DNA of 64,000 nt from Psychromonas sp. L1A2 (GCF_009828855.1 NZ_WUAG01000001.1:186001-250000); one strand, 5' to 3'. Positions 28,557-37,777 are shown, counted from the first letter of the stretch. Numbers and translations are program-made. The notes: generated by a model from the letters alone, not told the origin.

Positions 28557-29246
28557 ATGAAAATATTTAACGTTTTATTAGTAAGTTGTTTAGTTGTTGT
28601 TACACCATGGGTAAGTGCCAGTAATTTACCAGAAAAAGCACATGTATCTGTTTCAGGCATCGCTAAAATTCAAGTAAAACCAGACACAGTAAAAATAGAA
28701 TTCCAATCAATTGCTGTTGAAAACGATAGCGATGATGCAAAGCGAGAAGTGGATAAACAAGTACAACAAATTCTTTCTAAGTTACAAAAGGGTGGTTTTG
28801 ACCAAGCGCTATTAAAGCGATCTGATCTTCAAATGCGTCCTGAGTATGAATACATTGAAAAAAAACGGACTCCAGTTGGTGTTAAAGCAACACGTAATCT
28901 AAGTTATCAATTAGGTGATGTCACCAAGGTAAATGAATTTTTACAAATCTTGGTTAAGAGTGATATCTCTAATATTGGTCAAATTAATTATGCGTTAAAG
29001 GAGCCTGTTCAATGGCAATTAAAGGCACGCGACTTAGCAGTAAAAGACTCAATTAATAAAGCGAAAGGATTAGCTAAAAGTTATCAAACCTCTTTAGGTG
29101 AGGTGTACTCTATTCATTATCAAACGAATAATGCACAACCCGTTTTAATGCGTATGGTTGAGAGTGACCAAATGGTGCCAAGCTATCAAAATAATGAAAT
29201 AATCATTACTGAACAAGTGGATGCCGTCTTTTTATTAAGCTATTAA
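28557..29246 (+). CDS. SIMPL-domain (DUF541) periplasmic protein
   Basis: A 229-residue exported protein. The signal peptide MKIFNVLLVSCLVVVTPWVSAS precedes the SIMPL/DUF541 domain, visible in VSVSGIAKIQVKPDTVKIEF and in the helical repeat AKREVDKQVQQILSKLQ. Family members form oligomeric periplasmic or outer-membrane assemblies linked to oxidative stress in some species; the function here is unknown. The start at 28557 follows GAGAGA, whereas the ATG nine codons earlier does not. Its stop overlaps the 3' end of the convergent AdoMet decarboxylase gene by four bases. Confidence 0.87.
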   Translation: MKIFNVLLVSCLVVVTPWVSASNLPEKAHVSVSGIAKIQVKPDTVKIEFQSIAVENDSDDAKREVDKQVQQILSKLQKGGFDQALLKRSDLQMRPEYEYIEKKRTPVGVKATRNLSYQLGDVTKVNEFLQILVKSDISNIGQINYALKEPVQWQLKARDLAVKDSINKAKGLAKSYQTSLGEVYSIHYQTNNAQPVLMRMVESDQMVPSYQNNEIIITEQVDAVFLLSY

Positions 29247-30052
29247 AAAGCACTGATATTTAACTGTTTACTATCAGACTTGAAATGCAGTTGCTTAATA
29301 TTATTAGGCAAAAAAAGCTGCTTTAAATAGGCAATGAAATCAGCGCACTGCTGTGCAGATAAGCTGGTTTCAACGCTTAAATAGGTACTTAGCTGTTCAG
29401 GTGTTAAATGAATAGCTAGGTAGTCTTCACCACAAATAGCATTCAAAGAATAGCCTTTTGGTTCAAAACTAAAATGGTCGAACACTAAATCATCAAAGAA
29501 TATTTCAAGCTTTAATTTTTCTAGGATTTGTTGTTTATCTAAAGTTTCAGTTTGTAACTGCGTCGCGAGCTTGCCATTTAACCCATGCAACATATAAATG
29601 CTTTGGGTTGTAACTCTTTTTTCTGATATTTCACCAAATACAAATAAATCACCTTGATAACCGTCTTTCCAGTGTTGCTGTTGGCCAGTAAACTGTTTTT
29701 CTAGTAATAAGGTGTCTTGCTGGAAGTTAGAGCTCTGTAGCTGTGGTTTTAGCGCTTGGTGGCGTTGGAAAATCAAGGTGCTTATTTGCTGCTTAGTAAA
29801 TTTTTGTTGAATAAATAAAGCGGCTTTGACCAATTGTGTATTACCACAAGTAATTAATAACAATTTATCTTGCCAAACAAACAAGCTTGATTCAGATAGT
29901 AGATAAGCTTTAAGTTGGCTATTTTGAATTTTTGATAATATTTCAGCACCGCAGTTAGCCACTAACTGTTGCCAAAATTGATCGTCAAAATCAAATAAAT
30001 TAAGGCTTTTAGTACAGATTAATAAACGTTTTTCAGTACCTTCGTAAAACAT
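29243..30052 (-). CDS. speD: Eukaryotic-type S-adenosylmethionine decarboxylase proenzyme
   Basis: A 269-residue homologue of eukaryotic AdoMetDC, not of the short bacterial SpeD. Residues matching the human active site are visible: FYEGTEK at 2-8 (Glu8 and Glu11 equivalents), SESS at 53-56 with Ser55 as the pyruvoyl serine after self-cleavage, TCG with Cys69 (Cys82 equivalent), PKGYSLN with Ser202 (Ser229) and IHLTPE with His215 (His243) and Glu219. The middle is shorter than in the 334-residue human enzyme. It would supply decarboxylated AdoMet for spermidine, but no speE is nearby, and some homologues have shifted substrate. The symbol reflects role only. An inverted repeat (TTAACCTTAT/ATAAGGTTAA) lies just upstream. 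Confidence 0.82.
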   Translation of the reverse strand: MFYEGTEKRLLICTKSLNLFDFDDQFWQQLVANCGAEILSKIQNSQLKAYLLSESSLFVWQDKLLLITCGNTQLVKAALFIQQKFTKQQISTLIFQRHQALKPQLQSSNFQQDTLLLEKQFTGQQQHWKDGYQGDLFVFGEISEKRVTTQSIYMLHGLNGKLATQLQTETLDKQQILEKLKLEIFFDDLVFDHFSFEPKGYSLNAICGEDYLAIHLTPEQLSTYLSVETSLSAQQCADFIAYLKQLFLPNNIKQLHFKSDSKQLNISAF

Positions 30053-30211
30053 CTAATTAACCTTATCTGCTGCGTTAACCATAAGGTTAAACTGAAATTG
30101 GTAAGCCATTGTTTATCTACATAATAAAATGATGAGACGCGCAGTCTAACGTATTCTTAAGGTTTTGTTAAAATAGTTAAAGCTTACTTATTATTTTAGC
30201 GCTTCAACTCT

Positions 30212-31828
30212 TTATAAAATGCTTTTAGGCACCACTATTCGAGATTTAACTTTTAAACGTTTAGTTAAATCAACTTGATGATCAGGATTCCAATCTAGTG
30301 TTACTTGCCAAGCATTTTCAGGCTGCATTTCAACGAGCATGGCCCCTTCAACTTTCTTAGCAACCGTTGTAGATGGGATTATGACAATGCTTTCTGTATT
30401 TAAGTTGGCACTGCGAGGGTCTAGATTGAAAGTACCAATCACAGTTAAATTGCCATCGATCACCATTGATTTAGCATGTAAACCAAATATAGGCGCCTGC
30501 GCTAACTGCTTGGACATCTCTTGCGACATCACTTTCTGTCTTATTTGGGCATCAGGTTTAAATTCATAGATGTTAACGCCAGTCTTCAGTAAAGCATCGC
30601 GATCTCTTTGATAGCCGCTAAAAGCCTCTAAGTTATCGTTTGAAGCGAGGCTATTGGTTAATATTTTCACCTCTACTCCATTATCAACTAAGGTTTTTAA
30701 AATGCCTTTGCTTAAATCGGTGGTGATCAAATAAGGCGTTTGAATAGTGACTGATTTCTTCGCTTGCGTAATTAATGCAATTAACTTGCTGGTTGCGATA
30801 CCACCTCCGCCTAAAAAGACCTCTCCGTCATTCTTACCTGGTGCATCTGAAACGTATTCAATGTTATCTAACCAATGAACGTCACCATCATCCACTGCTT
30901 TTTTAAAGGCGGCTGGCATTGCTTCAATTTGTGCTCTGACTTCAGGTAGAAAGTTTGTTGGATTACAAGCGTATTGATGGAGTTTTTGAAAGTTGGGCGC
31001 TTCTTTTTGAAGTGTTTTTTCAGTTTCTTTATCTGTTAATAAATCGGTAACAGGCACACTTAAACTATGCTGCCAAAATTCATTAAATGATTCTTCAATA
31101 TTATTGGCTGTTGGGCCTACTAATAATGTATCCCTATCTCTGAAATTATATTCATGATCATAACCAAAATATTCATCTGCTACGTTCCGTCCACCAGTAA
31201 TTGAAACAGCGCTGTCAACGGTAAAGGTTTTATTATGCATACGCTGATTAAAGGCATGAAAGTCAGTTACTAGGTTAGTGAGTTTTTGCACGATATTTTT
31301 ACCAGTGTTCACAAGCGGGTTATAAATTTTAATAGTAATATTAGGATGTGCATTGAGTATTAATAGCTCATCACCTTTAGCATCTAACATGATGTCATCA
31401 ACTAATATCCGTACTTTAACGCCACGTTCCGCCGCTCTAACCAAATAATCGATAGCTAATAAACCAATGTTATCCGTAGAAAATATAAAATATTGCACAT
31501 CAATTGTTTTTTCTGCATGTTCACTTAACCAAGCTCTTGTGAACATCGCTTCTGTGCCTTGCTCTAAGACATAAACACCGGTTTTTCCATCTTCGATATA
31601 GTGAGTGTAGGGCGCAAGTTGCTTAGTGAGCGTAGTGCTCTTCTGAAAACTAATATCTTTACAGTAATCTTCGCTATCGTTAGAAAACCTTTCTGGCACA
31701 GGTGTGCATGCAGAAAGAAATAATAGACTAAGTACTAAAGTGACTATTTTTAAAGTATTAATATTGCATCGCTGTATTAACTGATTCAATTGCTTTCCCT
31801 GCTTGATAATAACCATCATATATTTCAT
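30212..31828 (-). CDS. Phospholipase D-family lipoprotein (ClsC/YmdC-like)
   Basis: A 538-residue protein with two PLD motifs. The first is HNKTFTVD near residue 200, followed by GGRNVADEYF. The second is HAKSMVIDGNLTVIGTFNLDPRSANLNTE near 455. A hydrophobic N-terminus ends in a lipobox (LLFLSACTP), so it is probably membrane-anchored on the periplasmic side. The architecture matches the cardiolipin synthase C / YmdC branch, which joins phospholipids, but substrates vary. No clear ribosome-binding site precedes the first ATG, and the true start may be internal. Confidence 0.85.
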   Translation of the reverse strand: MKYMMVIIKQGKQLNQLIQRCNINTLKIVTLVLSLLFLSACTPVPERFSNDSEDYCKDISFQKSTTLTKQLAPYTHYIEDGKTGVYVLEQGTEAMFTRAWLSEHAEKTIDVQYFIFSTDNIGLLAIDYLVRAAERGVKVRILVDDIMLDAKGDELLILNAHPNITIKIYNPLVNTGKNIVQKLTNLVTDFHAFNQRMHNKTFTVDSAVSITGGRNVADEYFGYDHEYNFRDRDTLLVGPTANNIEESFNEFWQHSLSVPVTDLLTDKETEKTLQKEAPNFQKLHQYACNPTNFLPEVRAQIEAMPAAFKKAVDDGDVHWLDNIEYVSDAPGKNDGEVFLGGGGIATSKLIALITQAKKSVTIQTPYLITTDLSKGILKTLVDNGVEVKILTNSLASNDNLEAFSGYQRDRDALLKTGVNIYEFKPDAQIRQKVMSQEMSKQLAQAPIFGLHAKSMVIDGNLTVIGTFNLDPRSANLNTESIVIIPSTTVAKKVEGAMLVEMQPENAWQVTLDWNPDHQVDLTKRLKVKSRIVVPKSIL

Positions 31829-31881
31829 AGGACTGATATAAATCTTGTTAGTTGCTAATGTTAACTACTAATGTTGCCTAC

Positions 31882-32045
31882 TAATACCAAAAGAATTAAT
31901 AAGGTGATCATTCTTGCTGGTTAAAATCACCTCTAACTACGTTGTGAGTTTTGAAGTGAGAACGACTATCTCCTAAACTCACGCCTTATTAGTGTTAATT
32001 TTTCCTACGCAATCCCCGATCACTTATTTACTTCCATTGGTATAA
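31882..32045. repeat. Family A MITE-like repeat, copy 3
   Basis: A 164-bp copy of the 2591-2755 element in the same orientation, with TAATACCAA and TTGGTATAA ends. Confidence 0.85.
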
Positions 32046-32418
32046 TAAGCGCACTAACCGTTTTGATTGAGAATTCAAATAATAACAAAACTAAAGGCTG
32101 GCTATCGAATTTTATTAGTTGACCTTATATTCTCTGTTTTTATAACTTTAGCTTTTAATAGTTTCATTGCTTTTTTGATGTAGCAGGGTGGTTTTATTGT
32201 GAGATTCTTCTATCTCTGAGTTTAAACTAAAAGCTAAACCAAGGATTTTTCGTGCAGATACAAAAAAGCCCTAAGTATTTTCATACTTAGGGCTTTAATG
32301 ATGGTGCTTCGTCTCGCTGACTTTCAACAAAGAGCTAAACCAAGGACTCGTCCGTTGTAGATACAAAAAAGCCACAATTAAATTAATAATTGTGGCTTAG
32401 GAATCGTTACAAAATAAC

Positions 32419-32487
32419 TTGCGCTAAAGTGTTCTCAAAAAGCCTTAAATGACTGGCTATTTTGAAAACAAAAGCGCAAATAATGTT
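32419..32487 (-). ncRNA. Conserved long hairpin in the tRNA-derived array (one of five)
   Basis: On the minus strand TTGCGCT pairs with AGCGCAA, GTTTTCAAA pairs with TTTGAGAAC (one G-U), and AGCC pairs with GGCT around a short loop, separated by a small internal loop. Near-identical copies begin at 32621, 32825, 33028 and 33233. Any RNA product is unproven. Confidence 0.5.
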
Positions 32488-33587
32488 GAAGCCGATCCTT
32501 TAATGATGGAGCTTCGTCTCGAGGGTTTAAATAAAAAGTTAAACCAAGGACATTCCGTACAGATAAAAAAAAGCCACAATTAGATTAATAATTGTGGCTT
32601 AGGAATCGTTACAAAATAACTTGCGCTAAATTGTTCTCAAAAAGCCTTAAATGACTGGCTATTTTGAAAACAAAAGCGCAAATAATGTTGAAGCCGATCC
32701 TTTAATGATGGTGGTTCGTCTCGCTGACTTTCAACAAAGAGCTAAACCAAGGACTCGTCCGTTGTAGATACAAAAAAGCCACAATTAAATTAATAATTGT
32801 GGCTTAGGAATCGTTACAAAATAACTTGCGCTAAAGTGTTCTCAAAAAGCCTTAAATGACTGGCTATTTTGAAAACAAAAGCGCAAATAATGTTGAAGCC
32901 GATCCTTTAATGATGGAGCTTCGTCTCGAGGGTTTAAATAAAAAGTTAAACCAAGGACATTCCGTACAGATAAAAAAAAGCCACAATTAGATTAATAATT
33001 GTGGCTTAGGAATCGTTACAAAATAACTTGCGCTAAATTGTTCTCAAAAAGCCTTAAATGACTGGCTATTTTGAAAACAAAAGCGCAAATAATGTTGAAG
33101 CCGATCCTTTAATGATGGTGGTTCGTCTCGCTGACTTTCAACAAAGAGTTAAACCAAGGACTCGTCCGTTGTAGATACAAAAAAGCCACAATTAAATTAA
33201 TAATTGTGGCTTAGGAATCGTTACAAAATAACTTGCGCTAAAGTGTTCTCAAAAAGCCTTAAATGACTGGCTATTTTGAAAACAAAAGCGCAAATAATGT
33301 TGAAGCCGATCCTTTAATGATGGTGCTTCGTCTCGCTGACTTTCAACAAAGAGCTAAACCAAGGACTCGTCCGTTGTAGATACAAAAAAGCCACAATTAA
33401 ATTAATAATTGTGGCTTAAATTATGGTGCTTCGTCTCGAGGGTTTAAATAAAAAGTTAAACCAAGGACTTTCCGTGCGAATACAAAAAAGCCCTAAGTAT
33501 TTTCATACTTAGGGCTTTAATGATGGTGCTTCGCCTCGCTGACTTTCAACAAAGAGCTAAACCAAGGACTGGTCCGTTGTAGATACA

Positions 33588-33620
33588 AAAAAGCCACAAT
33601 TAAATTAATAATTGTGGCTT
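33588..33620 (-). terminator. First terminator after the tRNA operon
   Basis: AAGCCACAATTATTA and its complement, then TTTTTT on the minus strand, just past the second tRNA-Phe. The same hairpin recurs through the array; two units instead carry AAGCCCTAAGTATGAAA-type hairpins (32269-32296 and 33487-33515). Confidence 0.88.
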
Positions 33621-33626
33621 GAATGA

Positions 33627-33702
33627 TGGTGCTTCGTCTCGGAATTGAACCAAGGACACGAGGATTTTCAATCCTCTGCTCTACCGACTGAGCTAACGAA
33701 GC
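33627..33702 (-). tRNA. tRNA-Phe (anticodon GAA), promoter-distal copy
   Basis: A 76-base cloverleaf with encoded CCA. Acceptor GCTTCGT/ACGAAGC, anticodon stem GAGGA/TCCTC with loop TTGAAAA, T arm CTTGG-TTCAATT-CCGAG. It is identical to the copy at 33881-33956. Its 3' half is the parent of the downstream repeat units. Confidence 0.96.
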
Positions 33703-33734
33703 ATAACTTTTATCATCTTACGATGAGTTGTAAA

Positions 33735-33810
<76 letters not shown>

Positions 33811-33880
33811 ACATAAACCGTTCTGAGCTTTCGCCCTTATTATTGATTGAAATAAATCTTTTCAATAATATTTTAAATAA

Positions 33881-33956
33881 TGGTGCTTCGTCTCGGAATT
33901 GAACCAAGGACACGAGGATTTTCAATCCTCTGCTCTACCGACTGAGCTAACGAAGC
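33881..33956 (-). tRNA. tRNA-Phe (anticodon GAA), promoter-proximal copy
   Basis: Same sequence as the copy at 33627-33702, with encoded CCA. It is the first intact tRNA in the operon. Confidence 0.96.
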
Positions 33957-34070
33957 ATCTTTTTTACTTTTCAACTCTGTCTAAATCTTTTCGACTGAGC
34001 TAATAAAGTATTGTTTCATTCTTAATTAACTCTGTCTATTTTTTCAGACCGAACCAATGAAGCAGGAACG
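33957..34070 (-). pseudogene. Degenerate tRNA-Phe fragments in the operon leader
   Basis: Around 33985-34012 the minus strand reads TTTATTAGCTCAGTCGAAAAG, a decayed 5' half of tRNA-Phe, and around 34045-34066 TGCTTCATTGGTTCGGTCTG is a second remnant. They lie between the promoter and the first intact tRNA, which suggests repeated duplication and loss of tRNA-Phe here. Confidence 0.55.
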
Positions 34071-34076
34071 AGGCGT

Positions 34077-34105
34077 ATTAAATAGATTTTAGAGTCTATC
34101 GTCAA
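34077..34105 (-). promoter_or_regulatory. Stringent-type promoter of the tRNA operon
   Basis: TTGACG, a 17-base spacer and TTTAAT, followed by the GC-rich discriminator ACGCCTCG, typical of growth-rate-controlled stable RNA promoters. Confidence 0.65.
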
Positions 34106-34195
34106 CCTATTTTTACAGATTTATTTATTTTTTAACGTGTTTGCTTGTGCTTTGAACGTTAAATGCTTTAAATCTGAACACCTCGTTAAGTTTAG

Positions 34196-34465
34196 TTAAT
34201 CTTTAGGTGTGAAACCCTCGATCTCTACATCTTTATCTTCAAACAAGTAACCGACCATTGCTTCTTGAATAAGTGCACGATCTTCTGCTTTCATTAGGTT
34301 TAATTTCTTTTCGTTAATCAGCATTGTTTGCTTGTGTTGCCATTTTGCCCATGCTTCTTGGCTAATGTTATCAAAAATACGTTTACCAGTTTCACCTGGA
34401 ATTAATTGAAATGCTAAACCTGGCGCTTCTTTTTTTAAATAAGTACAAAATACAGTACGAGACAT
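34196..34465 (-). CDS. yggX: Probable Fe(2+)-trafficking protein
   Basis: An 89-residue protein starting [20 protein letters not shown], with the single Cys7 typical of YggX, then [21 protein letters not shown]. The family protects iron-sulfur clusters and limits iron-driven oxidative damage. It starts three bases after the mutY stop, with AAGGA upstream, so it is co-transcribed with mutY, whose product itself carries an iron-sulfur cluster. The last residues ([16 protein letters not shown]) also fit the family. Confidence 0.95.
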   Translation of the reverse strand: MSRTVFCTYLKKEAPGLAFQLIPGETGKRIFDNISQEAWAKWQHKQTMLINEKKLNLMKAEDRALIQEAMVGYLFEDKDVEIEGFTPKD

Positions 34466-34468
34466 TAT

Positions 34469-35533
34469 TTATTCCTTGTTCGTGATTTTATTAACGGTGT
34501 TTAATATTTTCTTCGTCGCCGCCGCTAACCCAACTTTTTGTGGTTGTTGTAAGTTATACCAAAGCTGACCATTTTGTTCCATGACTTGTTCAATTTGTTG
34601 TTCGTTAAATTCAACTAATATCGGAGAAATATCAAAATGATAATGACTAAATGTATGACGGAAAGTCGCTAATTCTGTTGCTTGGTAGTCTGTAATACCG
34701 ATTGTTTCTAAGCTATTTAGGGCCGATTCACTATCGATAAATTCAGGGAAACACCAAAGACCACCCCAAATACCTGTCGGAGGACGTTGAATAAGCTGTA
34801 TTGATTGCTGTTTATTCTTTAATACCAACATTACCGCTGTTTTAGTGGGTATTTTTTTCTTTGATTTAGGTGTTGGATATGCCGTCATACAATCATCAGC
34901 CAAAGCTAAACAATCAGTAGAGACAGGGCATTGATCGCATTTAGGTTTGCTGCGTGTACAAATCATTGCACCCATATCCATCATCGCTTGGTTAAATACT
35001 TTCGTATCTGTTTTAGGCGTAAGTTTATCGGCTAATGTCCAAAGTTGGTTTTCAACTTTCTTTTCACCTGTCCAACCTTCAATTTTTTGATGGCGAGTTA
35101 ACACGCGTTTTACGTTACCGTCTAAAATAGAGAAGTGTTTATTTAAGGTTAATGACAAGACTGCACCTGCAGTAGATCGCCCGATACCGGGTAATGCAAT
35201 CACATCATCAAATTCTTCTGGGAATTTACCGTCAAATTGGTCACGAACGATTTGTGCCGCTTTATGCAAGTTGCGAGCGCGTGCGTAATAACCTAAACCA
35301 GTCCAATGATGTAATACTTCATCAATAGGGGCATTAGCTAAATATGAAATTGAAGGAAAAGATCGCATAAACTTATTAAAATAAGGGATCACGGTCGCTA
35401 CTTGCGTTTGTTGTAACATGACTTCACTAACCCATGTTTTATACAAACTTTTATCTAACTGCCATGGTAAGGTTTTACGGCCATGTTGTTGGTGCCAATC
35501 ATTGATTCTTTGGCTAAAATGCAACTCACTCAC
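34469..35533 (-). CDS. mutY: A/G-specific adenine glycosylase
   Basis: A 354-residue repair enzyme that removes adenine opposite 8-oxoguanine. It has GRKTLPWQ at the N-terminus, the helix-hairpin-helix [14 protein letters not shown] with the catalytic Asp in LDGNVKRVL, the [4Fe-4S] cysteines in [17 protein letters not shown] near 190-206, and a C-terminal NUDIX-like 8-oxoG recognition domain ([15 protein letters not shown]). The GTG at 35533 is chosen because it gives the family length and follows GAAGAG; an in-frame ATG 23 codons upstream overlaps the divergent trmB region. It forms an operon with yggX. Confidence 0.95.
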   Translation of the reverse strand: MSELHFSQRINDWHQQHGRKTLPWQLDKSLYKTWVSEVMLQQTQVATVIPYFNKFMRSFPSISYLANAPIDEVLHHWTGLGYYARARNLHKAAQIVRDQFDGKFPEEFDDVIALPGIGRSTAGAVLSLTLNKHFSILDGNVKRVLTRHQKIEGWTGEKKVENQLWTLADKLTPKTDTKVFNQAMMDMGAMICTRSKPKCDQCPVSTDCLALADDCMTAYPTPKSKKKIPTKTAVMLVLKNKQQSIQLIQRPPTGIWGGLWCFPEFIDSESALNSLETIGITDYQATELATFRHTFSHYHFDISPILVEFNEQQIEQVMEQNGQLWYNLQQPQKVGLAAATKKILNTVNKITNKE

Positions 35534-35659
35534 TAGAAACTCTTCGATAATAATGGGGGGGCTATAGTCTAGCAGAGTTGCACAATTAATATAACATTGC
35601 ATAATGCACTGCTAATTAGCCCAATTACAGTTATAGCCGATCAATTTAAAGGTAAAAAA

Positions 35660-36406
35660 ATGACAGAGCATGACCAGTCTGCGACAGATAATGGAACAGA
35701 AGAAAACCACACTGAAAACACGAAAGAGAAATATATTCGTAAAATTCGTTCTTTTGTTAAACGTGAAGGGCGCATGACTAAACGTCAGCAAACTGCAATT
35801 GATGATCTATGGCCTACAATGGGCATTGATTACCAAGAAAAACAAATCAATTTTAGTGAGTTATTTGGTAATGATAACCCTGTTGTATTAGAAATTGGTT
35901 TTGGTATGGGCAAGTCATTAATTGAAATGGCACAAACAGCACCAGAGAAAAACTTTTTAGGTATTGAAGTACATGGTCCTGGTGTTGGTGCTTGTTTAGC
36001 CGATGCTGGTGAAGCTGGCGTAACTAATTTACGTGTAATGAATCATGATGCGGTTGAAGTATTAGAGTTCATGATCCCGGATAAAAGCTTATCTACATTC
36101 CAATTATACTTCCCTGATCCGTGGCATAAAGCGCGTCACCATAAACGCCGTATTGTGCAACCAGAGTTCATTGAAAATATGCGTCCTAAATTAGCGATTG
36201 GTGGTGTTATCCATATGGCAACAGATTGGGAAAACTACGCAGAGCACATGTTAGAAGTATTAAAAGCAGCAACAAACTTTAAAAATACCAGCACAGAAGG
36301 TGATTATGCACCTCGCCCAGATTGGCGCCCGCTGACTAAGTTCGAGTCTCGTGGCCACCGTTTAGGTCATGGCGTATGGGATTTACTGTTTGAGCGTGTT
36401 AGCTAA
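35660..36406 (+). CDS. trmB: tRNA (guanine-N7)-methyltransferase
   Basis: A 248-residue AdoMet enzyme that makes m7G46 in the variable loop of tRNAs. It has [15 protein letters not shown] (AdoMet site) near residue 77, [32 protein letters not shown] near 155 (the family signature) and [11 protein letters not shown]. The start at MTEHDQ follows AAAGGT; an upstream in-frame ATG would overlap the mutY start region. It is transcribed divergently from mutY-yggX, as in relatives. A short family C repeat begins three bases after its stop. Confidence 0.96.
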   Translation: MTEHDQSATDNGTEENHTENTKEKYIRKIRSFVKREGRMTKRQQTAIDDLWPTMGIDYQEKQINFSELFGNDNPVVLEIGFGMGKSLIEMAQTAPEKNFLGIEVHGPGVGACLADAGEAGVTNLRVMNHDAVEVLEFMIPDKSLSTFQLYFPDPWHKARHHKRRIVQPEFIENMRPKLAIGGVIHMATDWENYAEHMLEVLKAATNFKNTSTEGDYAPRPDWRPLTKFESRGHRLGHGVWDLLFERVS

Positions 36407-36408
36407 AC

Positions 36409-36525
36409 TATACTCGTTACCATTCAAGGTGCAGCATTTAGTAAACGGTGAAGTGAACCGATTCTAGGCAGAAAGAGTCAACGCTAACGACTGAACAAAG
36501 CACCTTGAACGATATCGGGTATATA
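36409..36525. repeat. Family C dispersed repeat, short copy
   Basis: About 117 bp with long inverted ends (TATACTCGTTACCATTCAAG … CTTGAACGATATCGGGTATA). It keeps the outer arms of the family but has a much shorter middle than the copies at 11592 and 39246. As RNA it would fold into a long hairpin directly after trmB. Confidence 0.8.
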
Positions 36526-36575
36526 TCAAAGTAATATCTATATTAATTCAGCGTCTACTTAAAAGTTGACAAGTT

Positions 36576-36612
36576 AAGCGAGTATTGTTCATTATCAATG
36601 CTCGCTTTTTTA
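36576..36612 (+). terminator. Intrinsic terminator upstream of the J-domain gene
   Basis: AAGCGAGTATTG and CAATGCTCGCTT pair with one G-U around an 8-base loop, then TTTTTT. It probably ends the trmB transcript. Confidence 0.8.
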
Positions 36613-36636
36613 TTGTTTACTTTTAGGTTGTTGAAA

Positions 36637-37230
36637 ATGACGATGAATCATCATATTGAAAACCCGTTAATTTGGCCGTTATTAACTTTAATTAAAGAGG
36701 CACAAGAAAGTTGTCAAATTCATCATTTAGCGAACGAGTTACAAAAAGAAGGGTTATTAAACGATTTAGATAATGATCCGAATAAAGCCTTGTTCAAAAG
36801 AAACTTCTTGTTAATGAATGCCTTGTATCAATTACAAGAAATACTATTACCTGCAAAATGGTTGCAAGTTGAAGTAATGAATATCCTGCTACTTGAACAT
36901 CCCCCCTCTAATATCGCTATTGCATTAGATAAAGAAAGTGCATTACGTAGTTATTATTTAGATTGGCATAATTTTGAAACAAACGCTGATGAGATAGAAG
37001 CGATGTTGACTGGTTTTTGGAATCGTTATCATCAAACTATGACTCCTGCTATCAACTCAATTGATAAAGCGAATGCATTCAAGGTATTTGGATTGAATCA
37101 TGATGCCTCACCACAACAGATACGCCAACAATGGCGACGATTAGCGCTTGAGTTACATCCTGATAGAGTCAGAGGAAACAAAGAAAAGTTCCTGAAAGCC
37201 TGTGAAGCATGGCAAGTGTTAAAAGAATAG
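36637..37230 (+). CDS. J-domain (DnaJ-related) protein
   Basis: A 197-residue protein whose C-terminal 55 residues form a J domain: AFKVFGLNHDASPQQIRQQWRRLALELHPDRV, with the essential HPD tripeptide, then KEKFLKACEAWQVLKE. The N-terminal 130 residues are helical and match the DnaJ-related proteins of Shewanella and Vibrio. It would stimulate an Hsp70-type ATPase; the client is unknown. The start at MTMNHH is preferred because the ATG 13 codons earlier lies inside a terminator hairpin. It has no close neighbours. Confidence 0.85.
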   Translation: MTMNHHIENPLIWPLLTLIKEAQESCQIHHLANELQKEGLLNDLDNDPNKALFKRNFLLMNALYQLQEILLPAKWLQVEVMNILLLEHPPSNIAIALDKESALRSYYLDWHNFETNADEIEAMLTGFWNRYHQTMTPAINSIDKANAFKVFGLNHDASPQQIRQQWRRLALELHPDRVRGNKEKFLKACEAWQVLKE

Positions 37231-37777
37231 CGTAGTTACACAGAATTATTTACAGGGCCACTTAATTCTTTAAAATTTCCTTTTTTTTTGCACAATTTTG
37301 GGTTTTCTTAGTGCTATGATCTACGTCTGTATAATTCGAACTAATAAGTTTTAATCGCTAGTATTACCATAGAATGCTTCATATCAAACTACCTTTACAA
37401 TAAGCAAAATGACAATGGTTTCATTACTAAAATTTATTTACTTATTCACTTATTACGATAGCGATGGCCGTATATAAACATAAGTTTTTCGCTTTATCAG
37501 TAGATTCTTGGTTTATTCGATATGATAAAGATGTCCGTATTAGCTGAGGGTGATAAACCTTTTACTTAAGAAAGATTCAGTCAAACTCAAGGGAACTACA
37601 GAAAAAGTAAGCAATACCAATGAGCTATTAACTGAGAGCTATTAAACGTAATGAGTTCATTTTTTTGCTAACATACGCTTTATTAATAACGACTTACTGA
37701 TTAAAGGTAATTAAATGTGTCATTTTGTCATGATGAACTAGACTCTTTTACCGTCCTTATATGAAACATTACATACA
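37231..37777. other. Non-coding spacer before the protease gene
   Basis: 547 bases, AT-rich, with no gene. The only structure noticed is a short direct repeat (GAGCTATTAA twice, near 37622 and 37635). Confidence 0.45.

Larger units (their letters stand above)
32216..33626 (-). repeat. Tandem array of tRNA-Phe 3'-end/terminator units
   Basis: Directly downstream (minus strand) of a tRNA-Phe gene lie about nine units, each with a copy of its 3' end (GTCCTTGGTT, an altered loop, GAGACGAAGCACCATCATT) followed by an intrinsic terminator. On the plus strand the CCA-ends fall near 32300, 32501, 32704, 32910, 33113, 33317, 33423 and 33521, plus a degenerate one near 32220. Five units are 202-205 bp long and alternate between two subtypes; the others are about 100 bp and lack the central hairpin. 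The plan resembles the E. coli tyrT 178-bp (rtT) repeats. No protein-coding frame runs through. Confidence 0.85.

Noticed and set aside
32216..33626. CRISPR array or integron attC cassettes
   Set aside because: The repeats are tRNA-Phe 3' ends plus terminators. There are no gene cassettes, integrase or cas genes, and the sequence between repeats is itself repeated.
36598..36636. Upstream ATG for the J-domain protein
   Set aside because: It falls inside a terminator hairpin, and the hydrophobic extension is unlike relatives.
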